DNA of 64,000 nt from Salinispora fenicalii (lineage in GTDB: Bacteria; Actinomycetota; Actinomycetes; Mycobacteriales; Micromonosporaceae): NCBI RefSeq assembly GCF_000514815.1, contig NZ_KI911471.1:124001-188000 (forward strand), read 5' to 3'. How positions within the stretch are numbered: the first letter of the stretch is position 1; every line of letters starts with the position of its first letter. Under the pieces are notes generated by a model. The model did no database searches. It saw only the letters and a program-made list of their open reading frames with translations, and was not told the DNA's origin. The position numbers and the translations under genes were made by a program. Shown in pieces: positions 26,842 to 33,774 of the stretch.

Positions 26842-27045
26842 TCAGAGGGGGCGGACCTGCTCGGCCTGCGGACCCTTCTGACCCTGGGCGATCTCGAACT
26901 CCACCCGCTGGTTCTCCTCCAGCGTGCGGTAGCCGCTGGACTGGATGGCCGAGAAGTGGACGAACACGTCAGCACCCCCGCCGTCGACGGTGATGAAGCC
27001 GAAGCCCTTGTCAGCGTTGAACCACTTCACGGTTCCCTGCGCCAT
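26842..27045 (-). CDS. cspA: Cold-shock protein
   Basis: This is a 67-residue single cold-shock domain that binds single-stranded RNA and DNA and acts as an RNA chaperone. The RNP1 motif KGFGFITV and RNP2 motif VFVHFSAI are intact. The ATG at 27045 has a textbook Shine-Dalgarno sequence, AGAAGGAG, about eight bases upstream. An unusually long untranslated leader appears to precede it, as in other temperature-controlled csp genes. It forms a single-gene unit. Confidence 0.97.
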   Translation of the reverse strand: MAQGTVKWFNADKGFGFITVDGGGADVFVHFSAIQSSGYRTLEENQRVEFEIAQGQKGPQAEQVRPL

Positions 27046-27213
27046 GTGTATCTCCTTCTAAAACTGGCGGCCGAGCACGCCGTGCGGCCGGTTGGCCGTT
27101 TTCGAGCAGCGGCGCCTGAGGCGGCCCCCGATGAAGGAGACTTCTCTCAACCCACGCCATCTCTCAACAGCGTGGAACAGCAAACCACGTACGCAAAAAC
27201 TCTGCACAGCCTA
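27046..27213 (-). promoter_or_regulatory. Putative promoter and long 5' leader of the cold-shock gene
   Basis: A TAGGCT hexamer at 27208-27213 could be the -10 box, giving a leader of about 155 bases before the ATG at 27045. The leader is locally less GC-rich and contains several short complementary stretches, such as GGCCGTTTTCGAGCAGC next to GCTGCTCG-like sequence. Long leaders that refold in the cold control many csp genes. The promoter call rests on one hexamer and is weak. Confidence 0.35.
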
Positions 27214-27339
27214 CCGGACGAAATTCTCTGACATGTGACCTGTCGGATGCCTAAGATCGGCCCGGCCGGCCCCGCAAACCGACGGAAAGGCCCCACGTCG
27301 TCAAAATTCGGTGAGTACGCCAGCTCAACTGAGCCGAGA

Positions 27340-27609
27340 TCACTTCGGCCAGTTGCCCGTCACCCGGCGCATCCCCACCGCTCCGCCCCGGTCCACCGCC
27401 GCCCGGACGACCGCGAAAATCGCCCCCTGCAACGCCGCCGCGGCCAGAATCTCGCCCCAACCCCGGTCCTCATCGGTGGCGTTCGGCGCCTCGCCAGCAC
27501 CCGCCACCTTCCACACCTGCTCGAAGATGGCGCCCGCAGCGGCACCGGCGGCGAAACCCAACAAAATGCCGACCGGCTTGTACGCGGTCTTACCCAACCC
27601 TCTGCTCAC
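27340..27609 (-). CDS. DUF4235 small membrane protein
   Basis: This 89-residue protein matches the actinobacterial DUF4235 pattern: an N-terminal YKPVGILLGFAAGAAAG membrane segment and a second segment LAAAALQGAIFAVVRAAVDR. The function is unknown. It is the last gene of a three-gene leftward operon, and its start overlaps the stop of the DUF3618 gene (27606-27609). Co-occurrence with DUF3618 and holin-X-like proteins is common in actinomycetes and suggests an envelope role. Confidence 0.83.
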   Translation of the reverse strand: MSRGLGKTAYKPVGILLGFAAGAAAGAIFEQVWKVAGAGEAPNATDEDRGWGEILAAAALQGAIFAVVRAAVDRGGAVGMRRVTGNWPK

Positions 27610-27920
27610 CGACGTCTCCCTCGGACGATCATCAGTACAACGACGGCGGCCACCGCGCCCGCGGCCAACGCGGTGAACGGCACCGGGCTGCCGTGGACCC
27701 GCTCACCGCGCGGGCGGGCCCGCCCGCGCACCCGGGCCACCGCCACGGTCGCCTGCTCCCGCATCCGCTCCTTCGCCTGCTCAGTCGAGGAGCGCAGCCG
27801 CTTCTTCACATCGGCCTTGGCGGCCAGCGCCTCCATGGTCTCGCTGAGTTCGACCCGGGTCCGCCGGATCTCCTCGCGGAGGGCCTCGGTGTCCCCGCTG
27901 GCCCGTCCGTTACCCGTCAT
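27606..27920 (-). CDS. DUF3618 membrane-anchored protein
   Basis: This 104-residue protein has a charged helical N-terminal half with the DUF3618 signature (EEIRRTRVELSETMEALAAKADV, shortened here to its core IRRTRVELSETMEALAAK), then a single transmembrane segment near residues 80-98 and an Arg-rich tail. It is coupled by 4-base overlaps to the genes on both sides. The function is unknown. Confidence 0.85.
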   Translation of the reverse strand: MTGNGRASGDTEALREEIRRTRVELSETMEALAAKADVKKRLRSSTEQAKERMREQATVAVARVRGRARPRGERVHGSPVPFTALAAGAVAAVVVLMIVRGRRR

Positions 27921-28372
27921 GCCTGCCTCCCGTCCTGCGCCGCGGCCTTCCCATCCTTCATCGCTGCGGTGACGGTGTCGACGTCGGCCCGGACGCTGCG
28001 CACCGTGCTCGCCGGCATCGGCGGGACCGCCTGGGTGACCTGCTTCTTACCGACCAGGGCGAGGACCCCGGCGGCGACGAAGAGCACCACCGCGACGATC
28101 AGGGCGGCCACCCAAGCGGGCAGGACCAGAGCGAGCAGCAGGATCACGGTCGCTGCGAGCGCACCGATCCCGTACAGCACCAGCACCCCAGCGCCACTGA
28201 AAAGGCCGATGCCGACCCCGGCGTGCTTGCCCTTCTGGGCCAGCTCGGCCCGGGCCAGCGCCAACTCGTCACGGACCAGCCGAGAGACCTGCTCGGTGGC
28301 CCGCTGCACCAGTTCGGCGGTGGACGGCTCGCTCCCGGCCTGGGTTGGGCGGGCGTTCCCCACGTCAGCCAT
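27917..28372 (-). CDS. Actinobacterial holin-X-like (DUF1469/phage holin superfamily III) membrane protein
   Basis: This 151-residue protein has an amphipathic N-terminal region (LVRDELALARAELAQKGKHAG) followed by two strong transmembrane segments near residues 55-75 and 82-105 and a hydrophilic tail. This is the pattern of the proteins annotated as actinobacterial holin-X; despite the name they are chromosomal envelope proteins and there is no prophage here. It is the first gene of the operon and starts at ATG 28372, with GAGGAGGACAGC upstream. Confidence 0.82.
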   Translation of the reverse strand: MADVGNARPTQAGSEPSTAELVQRATEQVSRLVRDELALARAELAQKGKHAGVGIGLFSGAGVLVLYGIGALAATVILLLALVLPAWVAALIVAVVLFVAAGVLALVGKKQVTQAVPPMPASTVRSVRADVDTVTAAMKDGKAAAQDGRQA

Positions 28373-28722
28373 GCTGTCCTCCTCTCCTCGTCACCGCGCT
28401 TCATGCCCCCAAGGAGCCGTCCGTCGAACCGTCGCCCGATCTACCAACGCGCGGCGCAGGTCACGGGGTCGCGCAGCAGGTCCCCCCAAAACGCCGTTCC
28501 AAACGTTGTTCACTCGACCCAACGTCCCCCGCCCGACCATGTCACGCTAACCCCTCCGACCAAGCCGGCGCAGCCAACGATCGCAGTGGATGCTCGTCGC
28601 TGACCCGTCGGTCAGAACCGACCAGCCAGCGGGGTGGAGGCAGTCACGGCGGGAGCGGAGGCAATCAGCGACGGTCAGCCGGAGGCGGGCAGCGGCGGGC
28701 GGCGGAGGCGGGTAGGAGGCAG
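28373..28722. other. Intergenic region upstream of the holin-X/DUF3618/DUF4235 operon
   Basis: This 350-base gap separates the MscS-channel gene end from the envelope operon. It contains a purine-rich GCGG-type low-complexity run at about 28640-28730 and no convincing gene. It should hold the operon promoter. I see no clear terminator hairpin for the channel gene. Confidence 0.5.
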
Positions 28723-29922
28723 TCAGCGGCGGGAATCGGCCGGCTCGTCCGGGCCGACGAATGCCTCGCTACGCGCGGCGCCATCCTCGCTGCCGCCGAA
28801 GATCCGCGCATCGTCGGACCCCGCACCGTCGGCGAGCCGGCCGGCCTGGGGTGGGCGACCGGGCGAGGCCCACTGCCACGGCTGGCCGCCCCCGGCGTCA
28901 CCGACCTCGGCCCGCATTCGGGGCATCGCGGTCGGCCGCTGCTTCCACACCCAGGCAACCAGGTGCTCACGGACCAGGCAGCGCAGGTCCCAGAGGTTGC
29001 CGGCGTTCGCTGCGCTGACCAGCGCGCGTACTTTGATCATGCCGCCGGTCGCGTCGATCACCTGCAACACACAGACCCTGCCGTCCCACAGTTCGCTGCT
29101 CTCCGCCAGACGACGCAGCTCCTCGCGCATCGCCTGCACCGAGATCGACCAGTCGACGTCGAACTCGGCAGTGCCGAGCACCGCGGCCTCGGTCCGAGTC
29201 CAGTTCTGAAACGGCTTGCTGGTGAAGTACGACGTGGGCAGGATCAACCGCCGGTCGTCCCAGATTCGCAACACCACATAGCTAAGGGTCAGCTCCTCGA
29301 TCCGGCCCCACTCCCCGTCAACAACCACCACGTCGCCGAGGCGTACGGCGTCACTGAAGGCGAGTTGGAGGCCGGCGAAGACGTTGCCCAGCAGACTCTG
29401 CGCAGCCAACGCCGCCACCACACCGACCACACCAGCGCTGGTCAGCACCCCAGCGCCGATCCCGCGTACGGCAGGGAAGGTCATCAGCATCACGCCGAGC
29501 GCCAGGAAGACGACCACCGCGATGGTCAACCGGCGCAGGAGCACCACCTGGGTGCGAATCCGGCGGTGCCGGTTGTCCGCCACCTCGACCTGGAACCGGG
29601 CGAGCGCGGTGTCCTCGACCACCACCAACAACGCGGCGACCAGCCAGGCCGTGGCGGCAATCACCCCGAGTACCAGGATGTGCAGCAGGGCCTGGCGCCA
29701 GCTGGTGCCGGTCGCGTAGCCGGTGGTAAACCGCACGGCGAACTGCACGGCGAGAACGGTCGTCGCCACCTGGAACGCACGGTGCGCGTGCTGGGCCAGC
29801 CCGGTCAACAGCAGGGAACGCTGGCCGAGCCGCCGGGTTATCCGGTGCGTGACGCCGACCACTAACAGGGCGCTCGCCGCTGCGGCAAGCGCGGCGACGA
29901 TCGTCCCGAGATAGCTCTGCAC
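28723..29922 (-). CDS. Mechanosensitive ion channel of the MscS family
   Basis: This 399-residue inner-membrane channel probably opens under membrane tension to release osmolytes. Four or more transmembrane segments fill residues ~5-190; the pore-lining helix region is ALAAQSLLGNVFAGLQLAF with the family's Gly/Ala packing, followed by the beta domain starting VRLGDVVVVDGEWG. The tail after ~residue 300 is hydrophilic. The start is taken at ATG 29922. Its position next to the holin-X/DUF3618 operon adds to an envelope-stress neighbourhood. Confidence 0.92.
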   Translation of the reverse strand: MQSYLGTIVAALAAAASALLVVGVTHRITRRLGQRSLLLTGLAQHAHRAFQVATTVLAVQFAVRFTTGYATGTSWRQALLHILVLGVIAATAWLVAALLVVVEDTALARFQVEVADNRHRRIRTQVVLLRRLTIAVVVFLALGVMLMTFPAVRGIGAGVLTSAGVVGVVAALAAQSLLGNVFAGLQLAFSDAVRLGDVVVVDGEWGRIEELTLSYVVLRIWDDRRLILPTSYFTSKPFQNWTRTEAAVLGTAEFDVDWSISVQAMREELRRLAESSELWDGRVCVLQVIDATGGMIKVRALVSAANAGNLWDLRCLVREHLVAWVWKQRPTAMPRMRAEVGDAGGGQPWQWASPGRPPQAGRLADGAGSDDARIFGGSEDGAARSEAFVGPDEPADSRR

Positions 29923-30170
29923 GGTCTCTCCTCCTCACCAACCGGGCGTCGGGACGCCCGGCGAAGGCCCAATGGTGCCGGCGATCGGTTGGGCCGACCA
30001 GTTCAGCCCTTCTGGTCACAACAGCGGAGGAGGCAGAAGGCACCGAAGGGGGGATGCCGGAGCGACGACGCTGATAGCACCTGCCCGGAGCTACCGTACG
30101 TCACGCCCGCGGCGGTAGCCCCGGAGCGAATAGGAAAATCCGCCCCGGGGCGAACGGGGATTCCGGGCGC

Positions 30171-30539
30171 TCAGCCCCCCGAACCCTGCGTCAACCGGAT
30201 AGCGACCTGGTCGGCGCTGACGCTGTCCAGCGTGACTGAGAGCCCGCCGACCTCGGTGGCCGGCTGCCCGGCGGTGAGGGTGAGCTGCTCGCCGGCGACC
30301 TCGACGGTCACCTGGTCGTCCTGGGAGCCGATCAACTTGGCCTGGACGCCGAGGATGCTGGCCTCGGCGTTGGTCTCGCGGTCGAAGGTGACCATGCAGC
30401 CGTCCAGCCCACAGTCGGTGGAGACCCCCTCGGAGGAGCCGCAGCCGGCCAGCACGGCGGCACCGAGCGCCAGGCCGACGAGGAGGCCGGCGGCCCGACG
30501 GGGGGTTTTCGGGGGGAGGGGAACACGTCGGTTCGTCAC
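30171..30539 (-). CDS. Small secreted lipoprotein
   Basis: This 122-residue protein has a basic N-terminus, a hydrophobic stretch and the lipobox LAGC, so Cys33 would be lipidated and the mature protein held on the outer face of the membrane. The mature part contains a second cysteine pair (DCGLDGC) that could form a disulfide and a beta-rich C-terminal region. I do not recognise a family. The gene stands alone, divergent from the desulfurase-like gene with a 70-base gap. Confidence 0.82.
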   Translation of the reverse strand: MTNRRVPLPPKTPRRAAGLLVGLALGAAVLAGCGSSEGVSTDCGLDGCMVTFDRETNAEASILGVQAKLIGSQDDQVTVEVAGEQLTLTAGQPATEVGGLSVTLDSVSADQVAIRLTQGSGG

Positions 30540-30609
30540 GGCCCAAGGGTACGAGACGGCCGCCGTACCGACGCTCCGCCGACTTCAGTAGCGCGGGTTA
30601 GGGTCGCTC

Positions 30610-31821
30610 ATGCCGTTCGACATCGCCCGCATCCGGGCCGCCTATCCCGCCCTGGCCGAGGGGCACGTCCACTTCGACGGGGCCGGAGGCACCCAGACCG
30701 CCGCGCCGGTGATCGCCGCGGTGGCCGAGACGATGGGTACGGCGCTGGGCAACCGCAGCGGCGGCAACCGTCCCGGCCGCCGCTCGCTGGAGCTGGTGGC
30801 CGCCGCCCGTACGGCTCTGGCCGACCTGCTCGGCGCAGATCCGGAGGGGGTGGTGCTGGGCCCGAGCGCGACCGCGCTCACCTACACCCTGGCCCGCGCC
30901 CTCGGGTCGACCTGGCGACCGGGGGACGAGGTGGTGGTGTCCCGACTCGACCACGACGCCAACGTCCGGCCATGGATCCAGGCAGCCGAGGCGGCGGGCG
31001 CCACCGTACGGTGGGCCGAGTTCGATGCGCACACCGGCGAGCTACCAGCCAGCCAGTACCCCGAGCTGGTCAACGAACGGACCCGGTTGGTGGCGGTCAC
31101 CGCCGCCAGCAATGCGATCGGCACGATGCCCGACGTCGCGGCAATCGCCAAGTCGGCCCACGCCGTCGGAGCGCTGGTCTGCGTGGACGGTGTGCACTCG
31201 GTGCCGCACGGTCCGACCGACCGCGCCGCGTTGGGCGCTGACTTCCTGGTCACCAGCGCCTACAAGTGGTCTGGCCCGCACCTGGCCGCGGTGGCGGCGG
31301 ATCCGGCGTGCTGGGAGCACCTGCACCCGGCGAAGCTGCACCCCTCGGCCGACTCCGTACCCGATCGATTCGAGTACGGCACGCCCAGTTTTCCGCTGCT
31401 GGCCGGCGTGGACGTCGCCGTGGACCACCTCGCCGGGCTGGACTCGACGGCCACCGGGAACCGGCGGGAACGGCTGCGGAGCAGCCTGAGTGCGGCCCGC
31501 GCGTACGAGGAGGGGTTGTTGGACCGGTTGCTCGACGGTCTCGCCAACCTGCCCGGGGTCACCGTGCTCGGCTCGCCGGCCCGGCGCTGCCCCACGGTCT
31601 CGTTCCGGTTGTCCGGCCAGTCTCCGGCCGAGACCCAGGCGGCGCTCGGCGCGGCGGGGTTCTGCCTCTCCGCCGGTGACTACTACGCCTACGAGTACTT
31701 CCAGACGTTGGGGCTACGGGACAGCGGCGGGGCGGTACGCGTCAGCTTGTACCACTACAACACCCTTACCGAAGTGGATCGCCTGCTCGACGAGGTGGCG
31801 AGGCTCTCCCCCAAGGGCTAA
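30610..31821 (+). CDS. Cysteine desulfurase-like class V aminotransferase
   Basis: This is a 403-residue PLP enzyme of the SufS/CsdA-like superfamily. The Schiff-base lysine is Lys219 in SAYKWSGPH, and the PLP-binding aspartate and histidine are in VDGVHSVPHG. The C-terminal region lacks an obvious catalytic cysteine loop of the RGGxHCA type; the nearest is AAGFCLSAGDYY, so sulfur mobilisation is not certain. No other Fe-S cluster genes are nearby. It matches the family annotated as cysteine desulfurase-like protein. It starts at ATG 30610. Confidence 0.87.
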   Translation: MPFDIARIRAAYPALAEGHVHFDGAGGTQTAAPVIAAVAETMGTALGNRSGGNRPGRRSLELVAAARTALADLLGADPEGVVLGPSATALTYTLARALGSTWRPGDEVVVSRLDHDANVRPWIQAAEAAGATVRWAEFDAHTGELPASQYPELVNERTRLVAVTAASNAIGTMPDVAAIAKSAHAVGALVCVDGVHSVPHGPTDRAALGADFLVTSAYKWSGPHLAAVAADPACWEHLHPAKLHPSADSVPDRFEYGTPSFPLLAGVDVAVDHLAGLDSTATGNRRERLRSSLSAARAYEEGLLDRLLDGLANLPGVTVLGSPARRCPTVSFRLSGQSPAETQAALGAAGFCLSAGDYYAYEYFQTLGLRDSGGAVRVSLYHYNTLTEVDRLLDEVARLSPKG

Positions 31822-31828
31822 CGCGCTT

Positions 31829-31887
31829 CGGCCGGCGATCAGCCGATCCCGTTCCGAAAGGCTCCGTCGCGGCCGGCGATCAGCCGA
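31829..31887. repeat. 18-bp direct repeat at the convergent gap before nagZ
   Basis: CGGCCGGCGATCAGCCGA occurs at 31829-31846 and again at 31870-31887. The second copy includes the nagZ stop codon, so the 41-base-offset duplication extends past the gene's end into the intergenic gap. Confidence 0.6.
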
Positions 31888-33376
31888 CCCCGGTCAGGAG
31901 CTCCGCCGCGGCCCGACTGCTGGCCCGGGTCGCGCCGTGCGTGGCGATGTGCACCGCCCCGGTGACCAGTTCGGGTACGCCCAGCTCGACGACGACGGCA
32001 TCCGGGCGGCTGGCCAGAGCACGCGTCACGGCCGCCCGCATCCACGGGTGCCGGTGCAGGTCACGGACGACGAGGACGAGGTGGCGACCACTGGCTTCGG
32101 TGGTGAGGTCCGGGGGCACCTCGGCCTCGGCGTACCGGACGGCGGTGGTGCCTGGCTGCAGATCTGTCAGGGGGGCGGCGACGCCCCACGGTGTCTCCGT
32201 GCCGATCGCGAGGTTGCGGGGCGGTTCGAACTCGACCACGTGGGCGGGGCCGGCCAGCGGCAGCGCGCCCAGCCCGGCACGGGCCGTCGTGACCCGGACG
32301 GCCCGGCGGGCGGCGGCGAAGCCCACCGCCGAGCCGCTGCCGGCCGCTGGGCGGGCGGGCCGGCCGGCCTGACGGGCGGCGGTAGCGGCGGCGAGTTGGT
32401 CAACCCGCTTCGCTGCCTCGACGAGGCGTTCCTCGGGCAGTTCTCCCGCCGCGACGGCGGCCACGATCGCGTCCCGCAGCCGCCGGGCCGCGTCCTCATC
32501 GGCGTGCTCGCCACCGACGCAGATGGCATCGGCCCCCGCGGCCAGGGCACGTACCGCGGCGCCGGTGAAGCCGTATCGGTCGGCGACCGCGCGCATCTCC
32601 ACCGCGTCGGTCACCACGACCCCGGCGAAGCCCAGCTCGTCCCGGAGTAGGCCGGTGAGGATCCGCCGGCTCAGGGTGGCCGGTAGGTCTGGGTCCAGCG
32701 CGGGCACGAACAGGTGGCCGGTCATGACCGCCTGCACGCCCGCGGAGAGCGCGGCGCGGAACGGGGTCAGCTCCACCGCGTCCAACCGGCTCCGGTCGCC
32801 GGCGATCCGGGGCAGGCCGTGATGGGAGTCGACCTGGGTGTCACCGTGCCCGGGGAAGTGTTTGGCGCAGGCGGCGACACCGCCAGCTTGGAGGCCCCGC
32901 ACCCAGGCGGCGGTGTGCCGGGCGGTCAGATCCGGATCCGCACCGAAGGAACGGACTCCGATCACCGGGTTGTCCGGATTGGAATTGACATCGGCGTCCG
33001 GCGCGTAGTTCAGGGTGATCCCGAGCGCCGCCAGCTCCGCGCCGAGGTCGTTGGCCACCTCCTCGGTCAGCAGCGGATCGTCGACCACGCCGAGGGCCAG
33101 GTTGCCGGGGCGGGAACTGCCAAGACCCGACTCGATCCGGGTCACATCACCGGCTTCCTCGTCGATGGCGACGATGACGTCCGGCCGCTCCGCGCGCAGC
33201 GTCGCGGTCAGCGCGGCGACCTGCTCCGAATCGACCACGTTGCGGGCGAAGAGCACCACCGCACCGAGTCCTTCCCCCAACCAACGGCGCACCCAGGACG
33301 GGGCGGTGGTGCCGACGAAGCCCGGTTGCAGAACGGTGGCGGCCAGGGATGCGAGATGTGCCGCACGTGCATTCAC
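31880..33376 (-). CDS. nagZ: Glycoside hydrolase family 3 beta-N-acetylhexosaminidase (NagZ-type)
   Basis: This 498-residue enzyme should cleave beta-linked N-acetylglucosamine, for example from peptidoglycan fragments. The GH3 barrel contains KHFPGHGDT at about residues 172-180, the NagZ His/Asp acid-base loop region (HHGLPRIAGD), and the nucleophile Asp257 in VVVTDAVEM. About 150 C-terminal residues form a second domain. No signal peptide is obvious, so it is probably cytoplasmic. I chose GTG 33376: it starts the conserved barrel and overlaps the stop of a short upstream open frame (33373-33414) that has its own strong ribosome binding site. The upstream ATG at 33427 would only add that region in another frame. 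Confidence 0.9.
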   Translation of the reverse strand: MNARAAHLASLAATVLQPGFVGTTAPSWVRRWLGEGLGAVVLFARNVVDSEQVAALTATLRAERPDVIVAIDEEAGDVTRIESGLGSSRPGNLALGVVDDPLLTEEVANDLGAELAALGITLNYAPDADVNSNPDNPVIGVRSFGADPDLTARHTAAWVRGLQAGGVAACAKHFPGHGDTQVDSHHGLPRIAGDRSRLDAVELTPFRAALSAGVQAVMTGHLFVPALDPDLPATLSRRILTGLLRDELGFAGVVVTDAVEMRAVADRYGFTGAAVRALAAGADAICVGGEHADEDAARRLRDAIVAAVAAGELPEERLVEAAKRVDQLAAATAARQAGRPARPAAGSGSAVGFAAARRAVRVTTARAGLGALPLAGPAHVVEFEPPRNLAIGTETPWGVAAPLTDLQPGTTAVRYAEAEVPPDLTTEASGRHLVLVVRDLHRHPWMRAAVTRALASRPDAVVVELGVPELVTGAVHIATHGATRASSRAAAELLTGVG

Positions 33377-33414
33377 GCCGCCACCTCGGGCCACTCGGCA
33401 ATCCAGTCGGTCAT
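33373..33414 (-). CDS. 13-residue candidate leader peptide coupled to nagZ
   Basis: A short open frame, MTDWIAEWPEVAA, starts at ATG 33414 with the excellent Shine-Dalgarno sequence AAGGAGG seven bases upstream and ends in a TGA that overlaps the nagZ GTG (GTGA). The glycosidase start itself has a poorer site. This suggests that ribosomes load on the leader and re-initiate on nagZ. The two tryptophans in thirteen residues could allow attenuation-like control, but no terminator stem is obvious. Expression is inferred. Confidence 0.5.
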   Translation of the reverse strand: MTDWIAEWPEVAA

Positions 33415-33454
33415 GTCCCTCCTTCATCCCTGCACCCGGCGGCGGCGCTTTGCC

Positions 33455-33483
33455 ATGGTCACATCACGCGAATAAATAGTCAA
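33455..33483 (-). promoter_or_regulatory. Candidate promoter of the leader/nagZ unit
   Basis: TTGACT (minus strand, 33478-33483) is followed after 17 bases by GACCAT (33455-33460). The -35 is good and the -10 poor. It lies in an AT-rich stretch unusual for this window and would place transcription start about 30 bases before the leader ATG. Confidence 0.35.
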
Positions 33484-33530
33484 TAAACCTAACAGTTGCT
33501 GAGTCGCGACCGGCCCGGGAGAGTTCAGGG

Positions 33531-33653
33531 ATGGACTCCGAACTCCTGGCCGAGGCGACGAGCCCGGCCGACATCCCCGGCGTACGCCTCCTCGGTGTGG
33601 TGGTGGGCGGCCTACTGCTGCTCGCCGCGATCCGAGAAATGTTCCGCCGCTGA
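33531..33653 (+). CDS. 40-residue single-helix membrane protein
   Basis: This is a short gene encoding a 40-residue protein: a polar N-terminus (MDSELLAEATSPADIPG), one transmembrane helix of about 18 residues and a basic end (REMFRR). The codons have the G/C-rich third positions typical of real genes in this window, and GGGAGAG lies about ten bases before the ATG. No family is recognised. It diverges from the nagZ leader. Confidence 0.55.
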   Translation: MDSELLAEATSPADIPGVRLLGVVVGGLLLLAAIREMFRR

Positions 33654-33688
33654 GCCCGCTCCGAATCACCACTGGCCACCCCGGACAC

Positions 33689-33751
33689 CCGACTCAGCAC
33701 GGACGGCTGCAGCCCACCCGGACCTCCGACTCAGCACGGACGGCTGCAGCC
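33689..33751. repeat. Two 26-bp direct repeats, period 37
   Basis: The unit CCGACTCAGCACGGACGGCT plus GCAGCC occurs at 33689-33714 and 33726-33751, identical in both copies with an 11-base spacer. It lies in the convergent gap between the 40-residue protein gene and the topoisomerase gene. A partial third unit (CGACTCGGGCACGAC) follows. Confidence 0.7.
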
Positions 33752-33774
33752 GACTCGGGCACGACCGACACCGG

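Noticed and set aside
26825..26850. tRNA-like GGCGTAGCTCAGAGG sequence
   Set aside because: It resembles the D-arm region of a tRNA by chance, but the downstream bases encode the end of the cold-shock protein and no cloverleaf can be completed.
27917..28372. Prophage signal from the holin-like protein
   Set aside because: Holin-X-like proteins are ordinary actinobacterial envelope proteins; no endolysin, capsid, integrase or attachment site is nearby.
28345..29865. 506-codon plus-strand frame opposite the MscS gene
   Set aside because: The minus strand encodes a full MscS channel with TM segments and beta domain; the plus frame is rich in Gln/His/Arg/Pro without structure.
33689..33751. CRISPR-like repeat
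   Set aside because: Only two full units with an 11-base spacer, no cas genes, and the spacer is too short.
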